From: Rickettsiales bacterium
Lineage (GTDB): Bacteria; Pseudomonadota; Alphaproteobacteria; TMED109
NCBI GenBank assembly: GCA_002689905.1
Contig: NZIN01000026.1
Span: 1-23,771 of the forward strand
DNA length: 23,771 bases
Direction of reading: 5' to 3'
Shown: piece after piece, positions 22,462 to 23,771 of the stretch
Numbering within the stretch: the first letter of the stretch is position 1
Layout of the letters: every line of letters begins with the position of its first letter
Translations under genes and position numbers: made by a program
Notes under the pieces: generated by a model
The model's input: only the letters and a program-made list of their open reading frames with translations
What the model was told of the DNA's origin: nothing
Database searches by the model: none

Positions 22462-22893
22462 ATGATATTATTTGATCTAGAATGTAAGAATGGTCATAAG
22501 TTTGAGGCCTGGTTTCCTTCAAACTCAAAATATGAGTATCAAGTTAAAAGAAACTTAATTTTATGTCCCAACTGTAATACAAGTAAAATAGAGAAATCAC
22601 TCATGGCCCCTAATATTAACTTAGGCAAAAATACTAAAATAAGTAAGAAAGCCTCTAAAAAAGCAGATACAAAAATGATTGTGGAGAAAGAAATAAGAAA
22701 ATTTAAAAAATATATAGAAAAAAATACTGAGAATGTTGGAAAGAATTTTGCTGAGGAAGCTAGGAAAATTTATTATGGAGAAAAAAAATCAAGGTCTATA
22801 AGAGGAGAGACTACCAATGGAGAAGCTAAAGAGCTTGTGGAAGAGGGAGTTCCTCTTTCTAAACTTCCCTGGAATACTAAAGAAGATGCTTAA
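22462..22893 (+). CDS. DUF1178 family protein, probable zinc-binding
   Basis: The 143-residue protein fits DUF1178. It begins MILFDLECKNGHKFEAWF, with Cys8 and His12, then has LCPNC with Cys35 and Cys38, and KSLMAPNI. These four residues could bind a zinc ion in an FmdB-like ribbon. The C-terminal half has VEKEIRKFKKYIEKNTENVG, FAEEARKIYYGE, RGETTNGEAKELVEEGVP and the terminal LPW, in the family order. The central lysine-rich linker (54-72) looks disordered. The function is unknown to me. The TAA shares a base with the ATG of the following mutase gene (TAATG), so the two are probably translated together. In many alphaproteobacteria DUF1178 lies in the same neighbourhood as ubiG and lysC, as here within about 6 kb. 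Confidence 0.88.
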   Translation: MILFDLECKNGHKFEAWFPSNSKYEYQVKRNLILCPNCNTSKIEKSLMAPNINLGKNTKISKKASKKADTKMIVEKEIRKFKKYIEKNTENVGKNFAEEARKIYYGEKKSRSIRGETTNGEAKELVEEGVPLSKLPWNTKEDA

Positions 22894-23771
22894 TGGCAAA
22901 TTTTTCTAAAAAATCTTTAAAAGATTGGAACAAATTAGCACAAAAAGAACTTGATATTAATGATAGTTCAACAAACTTAAATTGGACATCTCAAGAAGGT
23001 ATAGAGGTGAAATCGTTATATACTGAGGAAGACTTAAATGGCTTAGAACATTTAGATACAATGCCGGGTTTTGCTCCATTTGTAAGAGGGCCGAAAGCTA
23101 CTATGTATTTTGGTAGGCCATGGACAATAAGACAATATGCAGGGTTTTCAACAGCGCAAGAGTCAAATAAATTTTATAGACAAGCCTTAAAGTCTGGTCA
23201 AAAGGGTTTATCTATAGCTTTTGATTTAGCAACACATAGAGGTTATGATAGTGACCATCCTAGAGTTATTGGTGATGTTGGAAAAGCTGGAGTGGCAATA
23301 GACTCAGTGGAAGATATGAAAGTATTATTTGATGAAATACCACTTGATAAGATGAGTGTTTCAATGACTATGAACGGAGCTGTATTACCTATATTAGCTT
23401 CTTACATTGTAGCAGCAGAAGAGCAGGGTGTTAAGTTAGAGAAACTTTCAGGAACAATACAAAATGATATTCTTAAGGAATTTTTAGTAAGAAATACTTA
23501 TATTTACCCACCAGAAAGCTCAATGAAGATTGTATCGGATATTATAGAATATACATCAAAAAAAATGCCCAAATTTAATTCTATTTCTATATCGGGTTAT
23601 CATATGCAAGAAGCAGGTGCTAACCAAGTACAAGAGTTGGCATTTACAATTGCAGATGGACTAGAATATGTTAAGACTGCTATCAAAAATGGCTTAAAAG
23701 TAGATGATTTTGCTCCGAGATTATCTTTCTTTTTTGCAATAGGTATGAATTTTTTTATGGAAATTTCTAAA
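22893..23771 (+). CDS. methylmalonyl-CoA mutase large subunit, N-terminal part (runs off right edge)
   Basis: The frame is open from the ATG to the window edge, giving 293 residues of the roughly 700 expected. It has TMPGFAPFVRGPKATMYFGRPWTIRQYAGF-type opening signatures (PFVRGPKATMY, RPWTIRQYAGFSTA) and KGLSIAFDLATHRGYDSDHP. Further on come MSVSMTMNGAVLPILA, GTIQNDILKEF and SISGYHMQEAGA, matching the substrate-binding TIM barrel of MutA/ScpA/BhbA. The adenosylcobalamin-binding domain would lie outside the window. The enzyme interconverts methylmalonyl-CoA and succinyl-CoA, the last step of propionyl-CoA use, and needs vitamin B12. The family includes the related ethylmalonyl-CoA and isobutyryl-CoA mutases, but the strong MCM signatures favour the classical enzyme. 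The gene is coupled to DUF1178 by a TAATG overlap. Confidence 0.93.
   Translation, partial: MANFSKKSLKDWNKLAQKELDINDSSTNLNWTSQEGIEVKSLYTEEDLNGLEHLDTMPGFAPFVRGPKATMYFGRPWTIRQYAGFSTAQESNKFYRQALKSGQKGLSIAFDLATHRGYDSDHPRVIGDVGKAGVAIDSVEDMKVLFDEIPLDKMSVSMTMNGAVLPILASYIVAAEEQGVKLEKLSGTIQNDILKEFLVRNTYIYPPESSMKIVSDIIEYTSKKMPKFNSISISGYHMQEAGANQVQELAFTIADGLEYVKTAIKNGLKVDDFAPRLSFFFAIGMNFFMEISK

Overview
The window comes from a streamlined, very AT-rich alphaproteobacterium. This rests on lineage markers: DUF1013/TrcR, DUF1192, DUF4167 and DUF1178 proteins, a cysteine-free ribosomal protein L31, an NDUFAF5-type methyltransferase, and the run RodZ-like HTH / ispG and prfA / prmC / DUF4167 / clpB. The base composition, the lysine- and asparagine-rich proteins and the tiny gaps suggest a free-living oligotroph of the SAR11/HIMB59 kind, but no marker here fixes the order. 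The standard genetic code fits: TGA is used only as a stop and Trp codons are TGG. Only about 360 of 23771 bases (about 1.5%) lie outside genes. There is no gene-free stretch over 100 bases, and I saw no tRNA, rRNA, insertion sequence, CRISPR array or prophage.

Layout. (1) 1-2046, minus strand: a quinone oxidoreductase, the RNA-polymerase-associated regulator TrcR and the start of a heptose-7-phosphate kinase form a tight operon. (2) 2093-4759, plus strand: a divergent operon of DUF1192, a MetY/MetZ-type sulfhydrylase, an alpha/beta hydrolase and a hotdog thioesterase. (3) 4763-4984, minus strand: rpmE alone. (4) 5018-7856, plus strand: a prolyl aminopeptidase overlapping a large M23 murein endopeptidase. 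(5) 16567-7846, minus strand: a long run lysC, rodZ-like, ispG, hisS, prfA, prmC, DUF4167 and clpB. Its genes are overlapped or a few bases apart except before clpB, which has its own sigma-32-like promoter. (6) 16623-17336, plus strand: ubiG. (7) 19808-17337, minus strand: secA. (8) 19887-21110, plus strand: argJ. (9) 22395-21111, minus strand: two methyltransferase genes. (10) 22462 to the right edge, plus strand: DUF1178 and the start of a methylmalonyl-CoA mutase large subunit.

Most genes are housekeeping: amino-acid synthesis (metY, lysC, argJ), isoprenoids (ispG), ubiquinone (ubiG), translation and release (hisS, prfA, prmC, rpmE), secretion (secA), protein disaggregation (clpB) and cell wall (M23, RodZ-like, hldE). 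prfA and prmC are a functional pair, since PrmC methylates the GGQ glutamine of the release factor.

I do not see a convincing undescribed biological system. The points most worth a second look are the economy of regulation (overlapping divergent -10 boxes, near-leaderless starts, convergent genes with no room for terminators), the clpB heat-shock promoter, an NDUFAF5-like protein with an eroded SAM-binding motif, and size-reduced RodZ, SecA and DUF4167 proteins.
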